A DNA stretch of 64,000 bases, taken from positions 3,794,685 through 3,858,684 of the forward strand of contig NZ_JADDXR010000002.1 of assembly GCF_015330125.1 (NCBI RefSeq), given 5' to 3'. The DNA comes from Zobellia nedashkovskayae. Its GTDB lineage: Bacteria; Bacteroidota; Bacteroidia; Flavobacteriales; Flavobacteriaceae. Of the stretch, positions 43,980-53,466 are shown in pieces. The notes beneath the pieces are model-generated. The model had not been told where the DNA came from. It saw only the letters and a list, made by a program, of their open reading frames with translations, and ran no database searches. Position 1 is the stretch's first letter, and the number at the start of each line of letters is the position of its first letter. A program made the position numbers and the translations under genes.

Positions 43980-45005
43980 ATGATACCTATAAAAAATACT
44001 TCATTACTATTAGCGCTAATCTGTATTACAATGGTGAATTGTAAAAACAGTGATAAAACTGTACAGACAGATACAACAGCACAAACTGCTACAAATGTTT
44101 ACAATGGTACTGCTTCTGTATCTCAAGGACCGGCAACAGTAGTAACTGAAAACATATTTGAATGTGATAGAGGTAGAGAAGCTCCAATTGGAACTTCAGT
44201 GGCAACGGATGGTAGTACTTGGACTGTGCCTGCATTGGTCAATTTTACCGATGAAAATTTCCCTTTTGCATCAGATTTGTTTAACCCTTGTACAAAAGTT
44301 GAGTATGCCTCTGCAGATGAGGCTTTAGCTGCATTAAATGGTACAGATATCGTAGAAATTGATCAAGATGGTGAAATGATTACGGCATATGTATTTGCCG
44401 ACAACTATTTTGAAATGTACATTAATGGCATTCCGGTAGGAAAAGACAATGTACCGTTCACACAGTTTAATTCTAATATTGTTCGGTTTAAGGTGAACAA
44501 GCCCTTTACAATAGCAATGAAATTGGTAGATTGGGAAGAAAATAGTGGTTTAGGCTCCGAGGCTAATAGAGGGCAAGCATTTCACCCCGGAGATGGTGGT
44601 ATGTTAGGTGTTTTTAAAGATGCTAAAGGAGAAATAATTGCGACAACAGATGCTAATTGGAAAGCCCAAACATTTTACACAGCGCCTTTAAGAGATTTAT
44701 CTTGTGCTTCTGAAGAAGGTTCTTTAAGGTTAAGTGATACTTGCAGTACCGAAGATTCTAATGACGGAACTTCATACTATGCTTTACATTGGAAAACACC
44801 GACAAATTGGCAATCTGCAGATTTTGATGATAGTGAATGGCCAAATGCGTCTGAATATGCAAATGAAGTAATAGGGGTGGATAACAAACCTTCTTACACC
44901 AACTTTACTGATGTTTTTGATAATAATTCTGCAGATGCCAAATTTATATGGTCAACCAATGTAATTTTGGATAACGAGGTACTTGTGAGATACATCGTAG
45001 AGTAA
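43980..45005 (+). CDS. Lipoprotein of unknown function, beta-sandwich like
   Basis: A 341-residue lipoprotein: lipobox MVNCKNS (Cys about residue 21), a low-complexity Thr/Ala linker, then a beta-rich domain with many aromatic and acidic residues (DNYFEMYINGIPVGKD; FTIAMKLVDWEENSGLGSEANRGQAFHPGDGG; NWKAQTFYTAPL). The EMYINGIPVG and DDSEWPNASEY elements look like galactose-binding or lectin-like beta-sandwiches, but I do not recognise the family. Four or more cysteines (ECDRG, NPCTK, LSCASE, DTCSTE) may form disulfides. Third gene of the inserted YHYH-PEBP unit. Confidence 0.6.
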   Translation: MIPIKNTSLLLALICITMVNCKNSDKTVQTDTTAQTATNVYNGTASVSQGPATVVTENIFECDRGREAPIGTSVATDGSTWTVPALVNFTDENFPFASDLFNPCTKVEYASADEALAALNGTDIVEIDQDGEMITAYVFADNYFEMYINGIPVGKDNVPFTQFNSNIVRFKVNKPFTIAMKLVDWEENSGLGSEANRGQAFHPGDGGMLGVFKDAKGEIIATTDANWKAQTFYTAPLRDLSCASEEGSLRLSDTCSTEDSNDGTSYYALHWKTPTNWQSADFDDSEWPNASEYANEVIGVDNKPSYTNFTDVFDNNSADAKFIWSTNVILDNEVLVRYIVE

Positions 45006-45047
45006 ATTTTAGAAAAAAACTTTTGATCACCTAAACATGAAACTCAA

Positions 45048-45782
45048 ATGGAAGTTATAGAACTTACCTGCATGATTGTAGATGATGAACCCATGGCTCT
45101 TAATTTAGTGGAGAGTTATGTGGCTAAAACGCCATTTCTAGTGCTAAAAAAGAAATGTAGTAGTGCCATTGAAGCCCTTCAATTTATAAATAAAGAGCCG
45201 GTAGATTTGTTGTTTTTGGATATTCAGATGCCGGACCTCACGGGACTTGAGTTTTCTAAAATGTTACCAAAGCACACTCGGGTAGTTTTTACTACGGCTT
45301 TTGATGAGTATGCCTTAGAAGGCTTTAAAGTAGAGGCTTTAGACTACTTACTTAAACCTTTTGATTATGCTGAGTTTTTATCTGCAGCAAACAAAGCTTT
45401 GGAATGGTTTACGTTGGTTAAAGGAAATAGTCAAACCTCGGTTTCTGATAAAAAGGAGTTTCTATTTGTAAAATCGGAATACAAACAAGTGCGCATTAAA
45501 CTGTCCGATGTCCTGTATTTTGAAGGTTTAAAAGATTACATAAAAATATGGCTAAAGGATAATCCCAAAGCTATTTTAACGCTTATGAGTTTAAAGTCTT
45601 TGGAAGAGGAACTTCCGCAGACTGAATTTATGCGGGTGCACCGATCTTTTATCGTGTCCTTAAAAAACATTGAGATTATTGAACGAAGTCAGATTATCAT
45701 CAATAAGCAGCGCATTACGGTTTCCGAGCAGTATAAACCTAAGTTCTTGGAGTACATTAATGATAATTCCCTCAATTCTTAA
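45048..45782 (+). CDS. LytTR-type response regulator
   Basis: A 244-residue regulator: CheY-like receiver (1-120) with phospho-acceptor Asp58 (LLFLDIQMPDLTG) and a LytTR DNA-binding domain (about 140-240, FVKSEYKQVRIKLSDVLYFEGLKDYIKIW; MRVHRSFIVSL). The natural partner is the LytS-type kinase at 40901. It starts 42 bases after the lipoprotein gene and probably shares its transcript. It most likely controls the MacAB-TolC operon and its own genes. Confidence 0.92.
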   Translation: MEVIELTCMIVDDEPMALNLVESYVAKTPFLVLKKKCSSAIEALQFINKEPVDLLFLDIQMPDLTGLEFSKMLPKHTRVVFTTAFDEYALEGFKVEALDYLLKPFDYAEFLSAANKALEWFTLVKGNSQTSVSDKKEFLFVKSEYKQVRIKLSDVLYFEGLKDYIKIWLKDNPKAILTLMSLKSLEEELPQTEFMRVHRSFIVSLKNIEIIERSQIIINKQRITVSEQYKPKFLEYINDNSLNS

Positions 45783-45922
45783 TTTGCAGGTTTACTTTCC
45801 ATCCATTCATCAATCCATCACATTATAATTGTAATCCATCTTGCTTTATTGCGACAAAGATGTGTTGAATATCATCAATTATAAATAGTGATTTCTACTA
45901 AATTGTTTTTAAAATTATTTAG

Positions 45923-46429
45923 ATGAGCAGAGGATTTGTAAAAGAAGAAGATCAGGAAGAAATACCAATGGTTCCACCAAGGGCGGATTTGCCAATGGGA
46001 GTGACTAATTATGTAACAGAAAATGGCTTGTTGAAACTTTTAAATGAAAGAGAAAAACTGATAGCGGATAAGGAATTATCTGATCAAGACAATGAAAAAG
46101 AACAACGTATTGCTATCAACTTAATAAATTCCAAACTTCAATTATTAAATGAGCGTATAGCATCTGCCAAAGTAATACATCTTGAAGACCAGCCCGAAGA
46201 CGAGGTGCGTTTTGGAGCTCAAGTTTCATTGTTGATTGGCAATGCAAAATCGCCACAAGAGTTTCAGATTGTTGGTGTTGATGAAGCAAATATTTCTGAG
46301 AATAAAATCTCGTTTCTTTCTCCAATCGCTAGGGCCTTAATTTCAAAGAAAGTTAATGATGTGGCAGCACTCCAAATAGGAAAAGAAGACCGTTTATTTA
46401 AGATCGTAGGTGTACGTTATGATAAATAG
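45923..46429 (+). CDS. GreA/GreB-type transcription elongation factor-like protein
   Basis: A 168-residue protein: N-terminal motif SRGFVKEEDQEEIPMVPPRADLP (found in GreB-like relatives), a coiled coil (about 35-95, KLLNEREKLIADKELSDQ) and a C-terminal FKBP-like Gre domain (VSLLIGNAKSPQEFQIVGVDEAN... ISFLSPIARALISKKVND). Gre factors rescue backtracked RNA polymerase via acidic residues at the coil tip, here an acidic DQDNEKE turn. Alone in its unit. Confidence 0.85.
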   Translation: MSRGFVKEEDQEEIPMVPPRADLPMGVTNYVTENGLLKLLNEREKLIADKELSDQDNEKEQRIAINLINSKLQLLNERIASAKVIHLEDQPEDEVRFGAQVSLLIGNAKSPQEFQIVGVDEANISENKISFLSPIARALISKKVNDVAALQIGKEDRLFKIVGVRYDK

Positions 46430-46596
46430 GGTAACATTCCACGAAATTTATGCTATTTTCCAATCCATTTTAAGAATTAAAATACCGTTTAAAGCCCCTT
46501 ATTATCAGGTTAATATCCCCTATGGCAAAAAACGTAAAATATAACCTAACTCGTTCAAAATAAAGGCGTAGTTTTGCGGCTTGAAAAATTGGGTGT

Positions 46597-47043
46597 ATGA
46601 AACGTATTAGTCAGTATAAGAAATTATTTGGAATTGAGAAGGAGATTGAACTTAAGTCACTTAAGTCAACCTACCGTAATTTGGTGAAAGAATGGCATCC
46701 AGATAAATTTCAAGAAGGAGACGCTAAGCGTGAAGAAGCAGAGGTACAAAGCCGTGCTATTATTGACGGGTATCATTTTTTAGTGAGTATTGCTCCTGAA
46801 ACTATTGCTGCAAACTTGGAGGCATATACCGAAACCACAAATTCTGGTATAGCAGATTACGTACATAAAGGAATGTTGTTAGAAATTACTTTCGTAGACG
46901 GCGCTACTTATGAGTATTTTGGTGTTACGAAACCTGTCTATATCAAAATGATTAATTCTAACAAATTAAACCGTTTTGCAAAACGTAGTATCTACCCAAA
47001 ATACACCTATAGAAAATCTAAACGTATACTTCAAGAAGCGTAA
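46597..47043 (+). CDS. J-domain-like plus KTSC-domain protein
   Basis: A 148-residue protein. Residues about 1-70 resemble the J domain of DnaJ, with HPD conserved (KEWHPDKFQEGD), and the C-terminal part (about 80-148) resembles a KTSC domain (MLLEITFVDGATYEYFGVTKPVYIKMI). It probably recruits a DnaK-type chaperone, with the KTSC half linking it to nucleic-acid-related proteins. Promoter: a TAGTTTTG -7 element at 46569-46576, 21 bases before the start. Followed by a hairpin. Confidence 0.82.
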   Translation: MKRISQYKKLFGIEKEIELKSLKSTYRNLVKEWHPDKFQEGDAKREEAEVQSRAIIDGYHFLVSIAPETIAANLEAYTETTNSGIADYVHKGMLLEITFVDGATYEYFGVTKPVYIKMINSNKLNRFAKRSIYPKYTYRKSKRILQEA

Positions 47044-47070
47044 ACGTTACTTTTTATCGGATTACAATAT

Positions 47071-47097
47071 AAGGGCTTGTTTATCAGAGCCCTTTTT
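47071..47097 (+). terminator. Terminator after the J/KTSC gene
   Basis: Arms AAGGGCT and AGCCCTT separated by 12 bases, ending in TTTTT, about 30 bases past the stop codon. Confidence 0.75.
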
Positions 47098-47166
47098 CAT
47101 TTAATTAGTACATCACTTTGCACGATTCTCTTATAACGTGTGACTATCTTTGTTTAAAATTATTTT

Positions 47167-48498
47167 ATGTCTAAATCATTTTCCGCTTTAGGAATCAACG
47201 AACAAGTGCTCCAGAGTTTAGCAGATTTAAAGATTTCTGTTCCCACGGATATTCAAAACAAAACAATTCCCATTTTTTTAAAGCAGAAAGAGGATGTAGT
47301 GGCTTTGGCAAAAACAGGAACCGGTAAGACCGTAGCTTTTGGTTTGCCGTTGCTTCAGTTGGTAAACACGGAAAATACAGACGTACAAGCTGTAATATTA
47401 TCTCCCACAAGGGAACTAGGACAACAGATTTATGCCAACTTAGTTTCTTTTGCCGCGCATAGCCCTGCTATTTCTATTGCTTCCGTTTGTGGTGGCATCC
47501 CTATAAAACCTCAAATAGAGCGTTTAAAAGAGCCTACACATATTATAGTAGCTACACCGGGACGTTTAATAGATTTGAATCAGCGTAAGGCCGTCAGCAT
47601 TAAAAAATTGAAGTTTTTGGTGTTGGATGAGGCCGATGAGATGGTGACTGCATTAAAAACCGATTTGGATACGTTGGCAGATGAGATGCCAAAATCTAGA
47701 CGGACTTTATTGTTTACCGCTACTATGCCGGGAACTGTAAAGCAACTGGTGCAAAACTATATGTCTAAACATGTAGTACATATAGAGGCAGATATGGCTC
47801 AAATGGGACACCAAGGTATTGATCATAAATACATTGTTGTTGATCCAATTGAAAAGTTAGAAGTCTTACTTCATTTTTTAAACTCTAAAGAAGGAGAACG
47901 TGGTGTTATTTTCTGTAAAACAAAAGCAGCAGTCAACAAATTGGCAAAGAAACTGGCCATCAACAAATTCTCATCAGGATCTATTCATGGTAGTTTATCA
48001 CAAGGTATTCGTGATCGCATCATGGGCCAGTTTAGAGAAGGTCATATAGATATTCTTGTGGCTACTGATTTAGCGGCTCGTGGTATTGATGTAAAGGAAA
48101 TTTCCTATGTGGTTAATTACCATCTTCCAGATACCTATGAAGCCTATGTACACCGTAGTGGTCGTACGGCTAGGGCAGGAGCAAAGGGACTTTCTTTAAG
48201 TATCATTCAAGAAGATGAACGCCCAGATATTCCTGAGTTTGAAAAAGAATTGGGATTGGTTTTCCATGAGCTCAAAAAGCAAGATGCCCAAGATAGGGAA
48301 GAAATTAACTTAGAGCTTTGGGCCAAGAAAATATTCAAGACCAAACCTAATCGCACTGTTTCTGTAGAAACGAAAGAAAAAATCAAGACTATTTTCCATC
48401 ATTTAACGAAAGATGAGTTAATAGAAAAAGTACTGGCCGATCATTTGATGCACAACACTGCGGCTAATCCAAAAATAGACGTACTTCAAAAGAACTAA
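47167..48498 (+). CDS. DEAD-box RNA helicase
   Basis: A 443-residue RNA helicase with Q motif region, Walker A AKTGTGKT, DEAD box VLDEADE, SAT-type LFTATMP and motif VI HRSGRTARAG. It has a short C-terminal extension (from about 390) rather than the long RGG-rich tail of DeaD. Unwinds RNA in ribosome assembly or mRNA decay. The promoter -7 TATCTTTG lies at 47145-47152. It is followed 3 bases later by a second DEAD-box gene and 1.5 kb later by a cold-shock gene. Confidence 0.93.
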   Translation: MSKSFSALGINEQVLQSLADLKISVPTDIQNKTIPIFLKQKEDVVALAKTGTGKTVAFGLPLLQLVNTENTDVQAVILSPTRELGQQIYANLVSFAAHSPAISIASVCGGIPIKPQIERLKEPTHIIVATPGRLIDLNQRKAVSIKKLKFLVLDEADEMVTALKTDLDTLADEMPKSRRTLLFTATMPGTVKQLVQNYMSKHVVHIEADMAQMGHQGIDHKYIVVDPIEKLEVLLHFLNSKEGERGVIFCKTKAAVNKLAKKLAINKFSSGSIHGSLSQGIRDRIMGQFREGHIDILVATDLAARGIDVKEISYVVNYHLPDTYEAYVHRSGRTARAGAKGLSLSIIQEDERPDIPEFEKELGLVFHELKKQDAQDREEINLELWAKKIFKTKPNRTVSVETKEKIKTIFHHLTKDELIEKVLADHLMHNTAANPKIDVLQKN

Positions 48499-48501
48499 GC
48501 C

Positions 48502-49818
48502 ATGGCTAATACGATACGTAATCAGCAAGACATTTTAGATAAATTAAAGATTTTTGCATTGAACCCAATGCAAGAAGAAGCATTGGAGGTTATTCCAAAA
48601 ACAACCAATACAGTTCTCCTTTCTCCAACGGGTACGGGTAAAACCTTAGCTTTTCTTTTGCCACTCATAGATAGTCTAGATGCGGAATGTATGGAAGTGC
48701 AGGCATTAATTTTAGTGCCTTCCCGGGAACTGGCCATACAGATAGAACAAGTAGTTCGTGATATGGGTTCTGGTTTTAAAGTGAATGCAGTTTATGGTGG
48801 TAGACCCATGTCTAAGGATAAAATTGAATTAAAGCACACACCTGCTATTTTAATAGGTACACCAGGTAGAATTGCGGATCATTTTAGTAGTGACCGTTTT
48901 TCAAGAACGAATATAAAGACGTTGGTTTTAGATGAGTTTGATAAGTCGTTGGAAACTGGTTTTGAGGGTGAAATGATTGATATCATTCAGCAATTGCCTC
49001 ATATTAATAAACGTATTCTTACCTCGGCTACACAAGGTGTTGAGATCCCTGGTTTTGTTCGATTGGATAAGCCTACGATTATTAATTACCTAGATACTCA
49101 AAAAGAGTCTAAACTGACGATTAAAACGGTAATTGCCACTGATAAGGAAAAGTTGAAAACCCTTATGGAATTGCTTCGCCATATAGGTAATCAGCCGGGT
49201 ATTATCTTTTGCAATTACAAAGATAGTATTGAAAAGGTAAGTTCTTATTTGGATAGAAACGGAATCAATTATGCTTGTTTTTCCGGTGGAATGGAGCAAA
49301 AAGATAGAGAACGTTCTTTAATTAAATTTAGAAACGGCACTTGTCAAGTATTGATTGCAACGGATTTAGCTGCTAGGGGCATAGATATTCCAGAGATGAA
49401 ATATATCATTCATTATGAACTTCCCAGAGCTGTTGAAGAGTTTACCCACCGTAATGGTAGAACGGCACGTGTAAATTCAAAAGGAACCGCTTATGTGTTA
49501 CAGTGGTCAAAAGAATATGTTCCTGATTTTATTAAGGATGCGGAAAAGGTGAATATTTCTAAGAAAGCACCTGCCAAAACCCAATACTGGGAAACGCTAT
49601 TTATTTCAGGAGGTAGAAAAGATAAAATCTCAAAAGGGGATATTGCTGGTTTGTTCTTTAAGCAAGGAAAAATTAATAAAGACCAATTGGGTGTTATTGA
49701 ATTAAAGCAAGATTGTGCATTTGTAGCCGTTCCTTTGTCTATTGCAAATGAGCTAGTAGATAAGCTGAACAACTCTCGTTTGAAGAATAAGAAGGTTCGC
49801 GTAACGGTTTTAGAATAA
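48502..49818 (+). CDS. DEAD-box-type RNA helicase with a DEFD motif II
   Basis: A 438-residue helicase: Walker A SPTGTGKT, motif II VLDEFDK (DEFD instead of DEAD), LTSATQG and HRNGRTARV. The C-terminal 80 residues (WETLFISGGRKDKISKGDIAGLFF...) resemble a DbpA-type RNA-binding tail (the KDKxxxGDI motif of the DbpA RRM-like domain), which suggests 23S-rRNA-directed work. It is 3 bases after the previous helicase, so the pair is an operon. Motif II is altered but helicases with DEFD are known. Confidence 0.9.
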   Translation: MANTIRNQQDILDKLKIFALNPMQEEALEVIPKTTNTVLLSPTGTGKTLAFLLPLIDSLDAECMEVQALILVPSRELAIQIEQVVRDMGSGFKVNAVYGGRPMSKDKIELKHTPAILIGTPGRIADHFSSDRFSRTNIKTLVLDEFDKSLETGFEGEMIDIIQQLPHINKRILTSATQGVEIPGFVRLDKPTIINYLDTQKESKLTIKTVIATDKEKLKTLMELLRHIGNQPGIIFCNYKDSIEKVSSYLDRNGINYACFSGGMEQKDRERSLIKFRNGTCQVLIATDLAARGIDIPEMKYIIHYELPRAVEEFTHRNGRTARVNSKGTAYVLQWSKEYVPDFIKDAEKVNISKKAPAKTQYWETLFISGGRKDKISKGDIAGLFFKQGKINKDQLGVIELKQDCAFVAVPLSIANELVDKLNNSRLKNKKVRVTVLE

Positions 49819-49944
49819 TATTTTGTCAACTAACGATACACCTAATCATCCTCAAACACTACGTTATTAGGCTATTGCTCTTTAAATTAGAGGACTACGT
49901 TAAAAACAAAATGATATTTAGTTGAAAATAAGTGAATTAAAATA

Positions 49945-49974
49945 TTGTTTGTCAGAAAAATGGAACCATCTTTG
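49945..49974 (+). promoter_or_regulatory. Promoter of the cold-shock gene
   Basis: TTG at 49945-49947, 19 bases, then CATCTTTG at 49967-49974 (one mismatch to TAnnTTTG). This TTG-N19-TAnnTTTG arrangement matches the flavobacterial -33/-7 consensus. The transcript would have a leader of about 30 bases. Confidence 0.55.
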
Positions 49975-50011
49975 CAGCTCAATATAGATTATAAATTTTA
50001 ATTACATTACA

Positions 50012-50203
50012 ATGAGTAAAGGAACAGTAAAGTTTTTCAATGATACTAAAGGTTTTGGTTTTATCACTGAAGAAGGCGTAGAAAAAGATCATTTTGTACA
50101 CGTATCAGGTTTAGTTGACGAAATTCGCGAAGGTGATGAAGTTGAATTCGACTTACAAGAAGGTAACAAAGGATTGAACGCAGTGAACGTAAAAGTTATC
50201 TAA
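50012..50203 (+). CDS. Cold-shock domain protein
   Basis: A 63-residue CSD protein: RNP1 GFGFITEE and RNP2 HFVHVSG, with the start MSKGTVKFFNDTKGFGF typical of CspA/CspC-like RNA chaperones. It is preceded by its own promoter and followed by a strong terminator. Two RNA helicases upstream fit a cold-adaptation neighbourhood. Confidence 0.96.
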   Translation: MSKGTVKFFNDTKGFGFITEEGVEKDHFVHVSGLVDEIREGDEVEFDLQEGNKGLNAVNVKVI

Positions 50204-50224
50204 TACATATACTTTAAGTTTTAG

Positions 50225-50255
50225 AAAAGCCCATCTTAATTGATGGGCTTTTTTT
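50225..50255 (+). terminator. Terminator after the cold-shock gene
   Basis: Arms AAAAGCCCATC (50225-50235) and GATGGGCTTTT (50242-50252), loop TTAATT, T run to 50255. Confidence 0.92.
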
Positions 50256-50507
50256 GTGTCCGAAATTTTCTGTGTACTGCTGTTTTATAAAAAATAATGT
50301 GGAATTGTTCACTTTTCCTGATTTCGGCTTAAAACTATAGAAGCGATAATGTCTAGCTAAAAGCTAGTTAATCTTCATTTATAACGTTATTCGTCTATTA
50401 CTTCAATTGATGTATAGATATAATCAAAGTATTGGTATATAAATTTCTTCTAATTCAATATGTAAGACTACTTTTGCATCATATAAACATTAATAAAACA
50501 CAAAACC

Positions 50508-50807
50508 ATGAAAAAAGTAGTAGCATCATTTGCACTTATAGCGGCATTGGCTAGCTGTAACAGCGTTAAGAACGTAGACACTTCCACGGCATCACAGGCA
50601 GCCTCGTTATTAGGGTCTTTGAGTTCTAATTCAACAGTACAGCAGGTAACAAGTTTATTTAGTTTGTTGGATACAGATAATAGTGAAAGCATTAGCTCAA
50701 CGGAGGCTATTGGTTCCGTTTCAGAAAATTTTGACACCTTGGATACGGATAGTGATTCAAGTCTTAACCTTACTGAATTACAAGGTATTCTTGCTTTATT
50801 AAAGTAA
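50508..50807 (+). CDS. EF-hand lipoprotein
   Basis: A 99-residue lipoprotein: signal with lipobox LASCNS (Cys about residue 17), Ser/Thr-rich spacer, then two EF-hand calcium loops, DTDNSESISSTE (about 57-68) and DTDSDSSLNLTE (about 79-90). The loop positions 1, 3, 5 and 12 carry suitable acidic or oxygen donors. It could bind Ca at the outer membrane or periplasm. -7 element TACTTTTG lies at 50469-50476, and a terminator follows. Small, single-gene unit; role unknown. Confidence 0.85.
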   Translation: MKKVVASFALIAALASCNSVKNVDTSTASQAASLLGSLSSNSTVQQVTSLFSLLDTDNSESISSTEAIGSVSENFDTLDTDSDSSLNLTELQGILALLK

Positions 50808-50830
50808 AAAGCTCATAAATTTTAATTGTA

Positions 50831-50864
50831 AAAAAGGCGTATTCAAGAGAATACGCCTTTTTTT
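50831..50864 (+). terminator. Terminator after the EF-hand gene
   Basis: Arms AAAGGCGTATTC and GAATACGCCTTT with an AAGA loop, followed by TTTTTT-type sequence. Confidence 0.9.
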
Positions 50865-51049
50865 ATGCTTACAAAACTCAAAATAACAGCTTATTTACAT
50901 CTATAGAATTTACGAGTTCGTAGATAGAAAACGATAGCTCGTCTAGTTTTGGTTAAAAACAAGCCTAGGTGATTAAACCAAGGTTAATTATTTATGTCAA
51001 AGTAGTGATAGTAAAAATTTAAGTTTAATCTTTTAAATCCTACTGAATT

Positions 51050-51637
51050 ATGAAAGCATCTATTAAAACATATGTAATCTCATCATTATTTTTAGTCGCA
51101 TTTGCAATGACAGGTACAGCTCAGACCAGCAGACGTACCACAACTAAAACAACGACAACCAAAACTGCTGTCAAAAAAACACCTAATAGGGTATCTAGTA
51201 GAAGAGTGGTATACAAAACCCCAAAAAAGAAAGTGGTTTCCGTACGGTCCGTACCTAATAAAAAAGTAGTTAAGTATCAAGGTCAGAACTATTATTATGC
51301 AAATAACAGATATTACACATCTTCTAGAGGTCGGTATATTCCTATAGCTCCAAAAATTGGGTTTAGAATACAAACTTTACCTCAAGGTTACGCCAGAGTT
51401 CGTTATAACAACCATATTTATTTTACCATTGGTGGTACCTTTTATAATGAAATAGGTAATGAATATGAAGTGGTTGAGCCAGAAGTAGGTACTATTGTTT
51501 ATGAACTTCCCAACGATTACGAAAAGGTAGTCATAGACGGTCAGACCTATTACGAGTATGCCAATATTCTTTATGAAAAAGTACAGGTAGATGGCACAAG
51601 AGCTTATGAGGTAGTGGGTATTATAGATATGGAATAA
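51050..51637 (+). CDS. DUF6515-family secreted protein
   Basis: A 195-residue protein: Sec signal ending TGTAQ, a very basic Thr/Lys/Arg-rich segment (residues about 25-75, SRRTTTKTTTTKTAVKK) and a Tyr-rich domain with repeated G-Y/Y-Y motifs (GQNYYYANNRYY; GYARVRYNNHIYFTIGGTFY; GQTYYEYANILYE). This fits the DUF6515 group. It is probably a periplasmic or surface protein of unknown function. Alone in its unit with a strong terminator. Confidence 0.82.
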   Translation: MKASIKTYVISSLFLVAFAMTGTAQTSRRTTTKTTTTKTAVKKTPNRVSSRRVVYKTPKKKVVSVRSVPNKKVVKYQGQNYYYANNRYYTSSRGRYIPIAPKIGFRIQTLPQGYARVRYNNHIYFTIGGTFYNEIGNEYEVVEPEVGTIVYELPNDYEKVVIDGQTYYEYANILYEKVQVDGTRAYEVVGIIDME

Positions 51638-51663
51638 GTAATAATATTCCCCTGTTTAATTGT

Positions 51664-51698
51664 AGAGCGCCAATAGTTTATACTGTTGGCGCTCTTTT
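51664..51698 (+). terminator. Terminator after the DUF6515 gene
   Basis: Arms AGAGCGCCAATAGT and ACTGTTGGCGCTCT (one G-T pair) with a short loop, then TTTT. Confidence 0.92.
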
Positions 51699-51900
51699 AG
51701 TTGGGGTCGACTAAGAATCTTGCGGAGAAACTGATAAATAGGGGGTTACAATTCCAATTTGCAGGAAGAAGTAGCTGTTGACGGTACTTTTCAAGAAAAT
51801 AAAACACCGTATTTACATAAAGTACAGCGAATAAAGATGTAATTTCGCGCGGCGTAAAATAGTGTTTGAATAGGGCACTATGCTGATAAAAATTGGAGGA

Positions 51901-53451
51901 ATGAAGAGTGAAGAATTGGATGATTCTCAAGAAATAACTTTAGAGGAAGTAAAAAAAACAATTGCTGTTCTAGAGCGATTGGTTGGTGATACCAATCAGA
52001 TATTTGAAATCCCCAAAGAGCAAAGAACTGCATTAATAAAGGTATCCGGTCAATTATCAAGACCTAGTAGGGAAGAATTCTCTCGAAGAAAAAAGGATGC
52101 TAAAAAAGCAGCAAAACGTAAGCAGGCAGCAAAAGACAAAAGTGCCCGTAACGAAACCGGTATTCGTTATGCCCGTGAAGCTTCCGTATTTGTAGCGCCT
52201 AAATTATTGGCAGCGGCAGATTTGGCCCAAAAGGAAACCGGGGAATTAGAATCGCCTCGCGATTGTTACGTCTGTAAAACCAAGTTCACCAAACTACACC
52301 ATTTTTACGATACCATGTGTACGGAATGTGGTGACCTCAATTATGCCAAACGCTTCCAAACAGCCGATGTAAAAGGGCAGGTAGCCATTATTACCGGCTC
52401 TCGTTTAAAAATAGGGTATCACATTTCGCTTATGTTATTACGCGGTGGTGCAACTGTTATTGCTACCACTCGTTTTCCCGTAGATTCTGCTTTGCGTTTT
52501 TCTAAAGAGGAAGATTTCACGGAATGGGGACACCGACTTAAAATACATGGACTGGATTTAAGACACATTCCTAGTGTGGAAATTTTCTGTAACTATATTG
52601 AGCAGAATTATGAGAAGCTAGATATCCTTATCAATAACGCTGCACAAACGGTACGCCGTCCTGCAGGGTTTTATGCGCATTTAATGCAGAATGAAGAAAG
52701 ACCTTTTGAGTCTTTACCAGAATATGCAAGAGGCGTATTGGCGGACCACATGGCGTGTTTGGATGAGTTGACTACTTTAACAACAGCTGCTTCATCCAAT
52801 AAAAACATGCCGGTTTCTTGGCACGGTCCGGAACCTGGTATAGGATTGCGGTCTTCTGCTAAATTATCTCAGATTCCGTATAGCTTTGATGCCAGTCTGG
52901 TTACTCAAGAAGTATTCCCGGAAAGCGAATTGGATGCCGATTTACAACAAGTAGATTTACGTAAAACCAATAGTTGGAGGTTAAAACTAGGTGCTATTGA
53001 AACCACAGAAATGGTAGAAGTACAACTGGTAAATTCCGTTGCGCCTTTTGTGTTGTGCAACCGACTATCAGAACTCATGAAAAAGGAAAATACGGGCCAA
53101 AAACATATCATTAATGTAACGGCAATGGAAGGTAAATTCCATCGGTTTTTTAAAGAATCCCGTCATCCGCATACCAATATGGCAAAAGCGGCCTTGAATA
53201 TGCTAACGCATACTGCTTCTGGCGACCTTGCTAAATATGGTGTTTTTATGAATGCGGTAGATACGGGCTGGGTAACGGATGAAGACCCTGCGGAATTGGC
53301 CAAAAAGAAACAAGAAGTGCACGATTTTCAGCCGCCATTAGATATTGTTGATGGTGCCGCTAGAGTAGTAGACCCCTTGTTTGACGGTATCAATACCGGA
53401 AAACACTGGTGTGGGAAATTCCTAAAAGATTACTTCCCTATTTCTTGGTAA
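51901..53451 (+). CDS. Zinc-ribbon / degenerate short-chain dehydrogenase fusion protein
   Basis: A 516-residue protein. The basic N-terminal part (about 60-85, [19 protein letters not shown]) precedes a zinc-ribbon-like Cys122-x2-Cys125, x14, Cys140-x2-Cys143 module. From about residue 155 there is an SDR-like domain: the TGSRLKIG motif replaces TGxxx[11 protein letters not shown] is kept, but the catalytic Tyr is Thr425 in [10 protein letters not shown] (Tyr-x3-Lys becomes Thr-x3-Lys). So it may bind NAD(P) but probably lacks ordinary SDR chemistry. ATG 51901 has GGAGGA before it and is preferred to ATG 51880. Convergent with the helicase-like gene, 15 bases apart. Confidence 0.82.
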   Translation: MKSEELDDSQEITLEEVKKTIAVLERLVGDTNQIFEIPKEQRTALIKVSGQLSRPSREEFSRRKKDAKKAAKRKQAAKDKSARNETGIRYAREASVFVAPKLLAAADLAQKETGELESPRDCYVCKTKFTKLHHFYDTMCTECGDLNYAKRFQTADVKGQVAIITGSRLKIGYHISLMLLRGGATVIATTRFPVDSALRFSKEEDFTEWGHRLKIHGLDLRHIPSVEIFCNYIEQNYEKLDILINNAAQTVRRPAGFYAHLMQNEERPFESLPEYARGVLADHMACLDELTTLTTAASSNKNMPVSWHGPEPGIGLRSSAKLSQIPYSFDASLVTQEVFPESELDADLQQVDLRKTNSWRLKLGAIETTEMVEVQLVNSVAPFVLCNRLSELMKKENTGQKHIINVTAMEGKFHRFFKESRHPHTNMAKAALNMLTHTASGDLAKYGVFMNAVDTGWVTDEDPAELAKKKQEVHDFQPPLDIVDGAARVVDPLFDGINTGKHWCGKFLKDYFPISW

Positions 53452-53466
53452 ACAAAAGCTTCACGA

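Noticed and set aside
45796..45850. Short ATCC/TCCAT-rich repeats after the LytTR gene
   Set aside because: Imperfect, brief low-complexity sequence without regular period or second copy.
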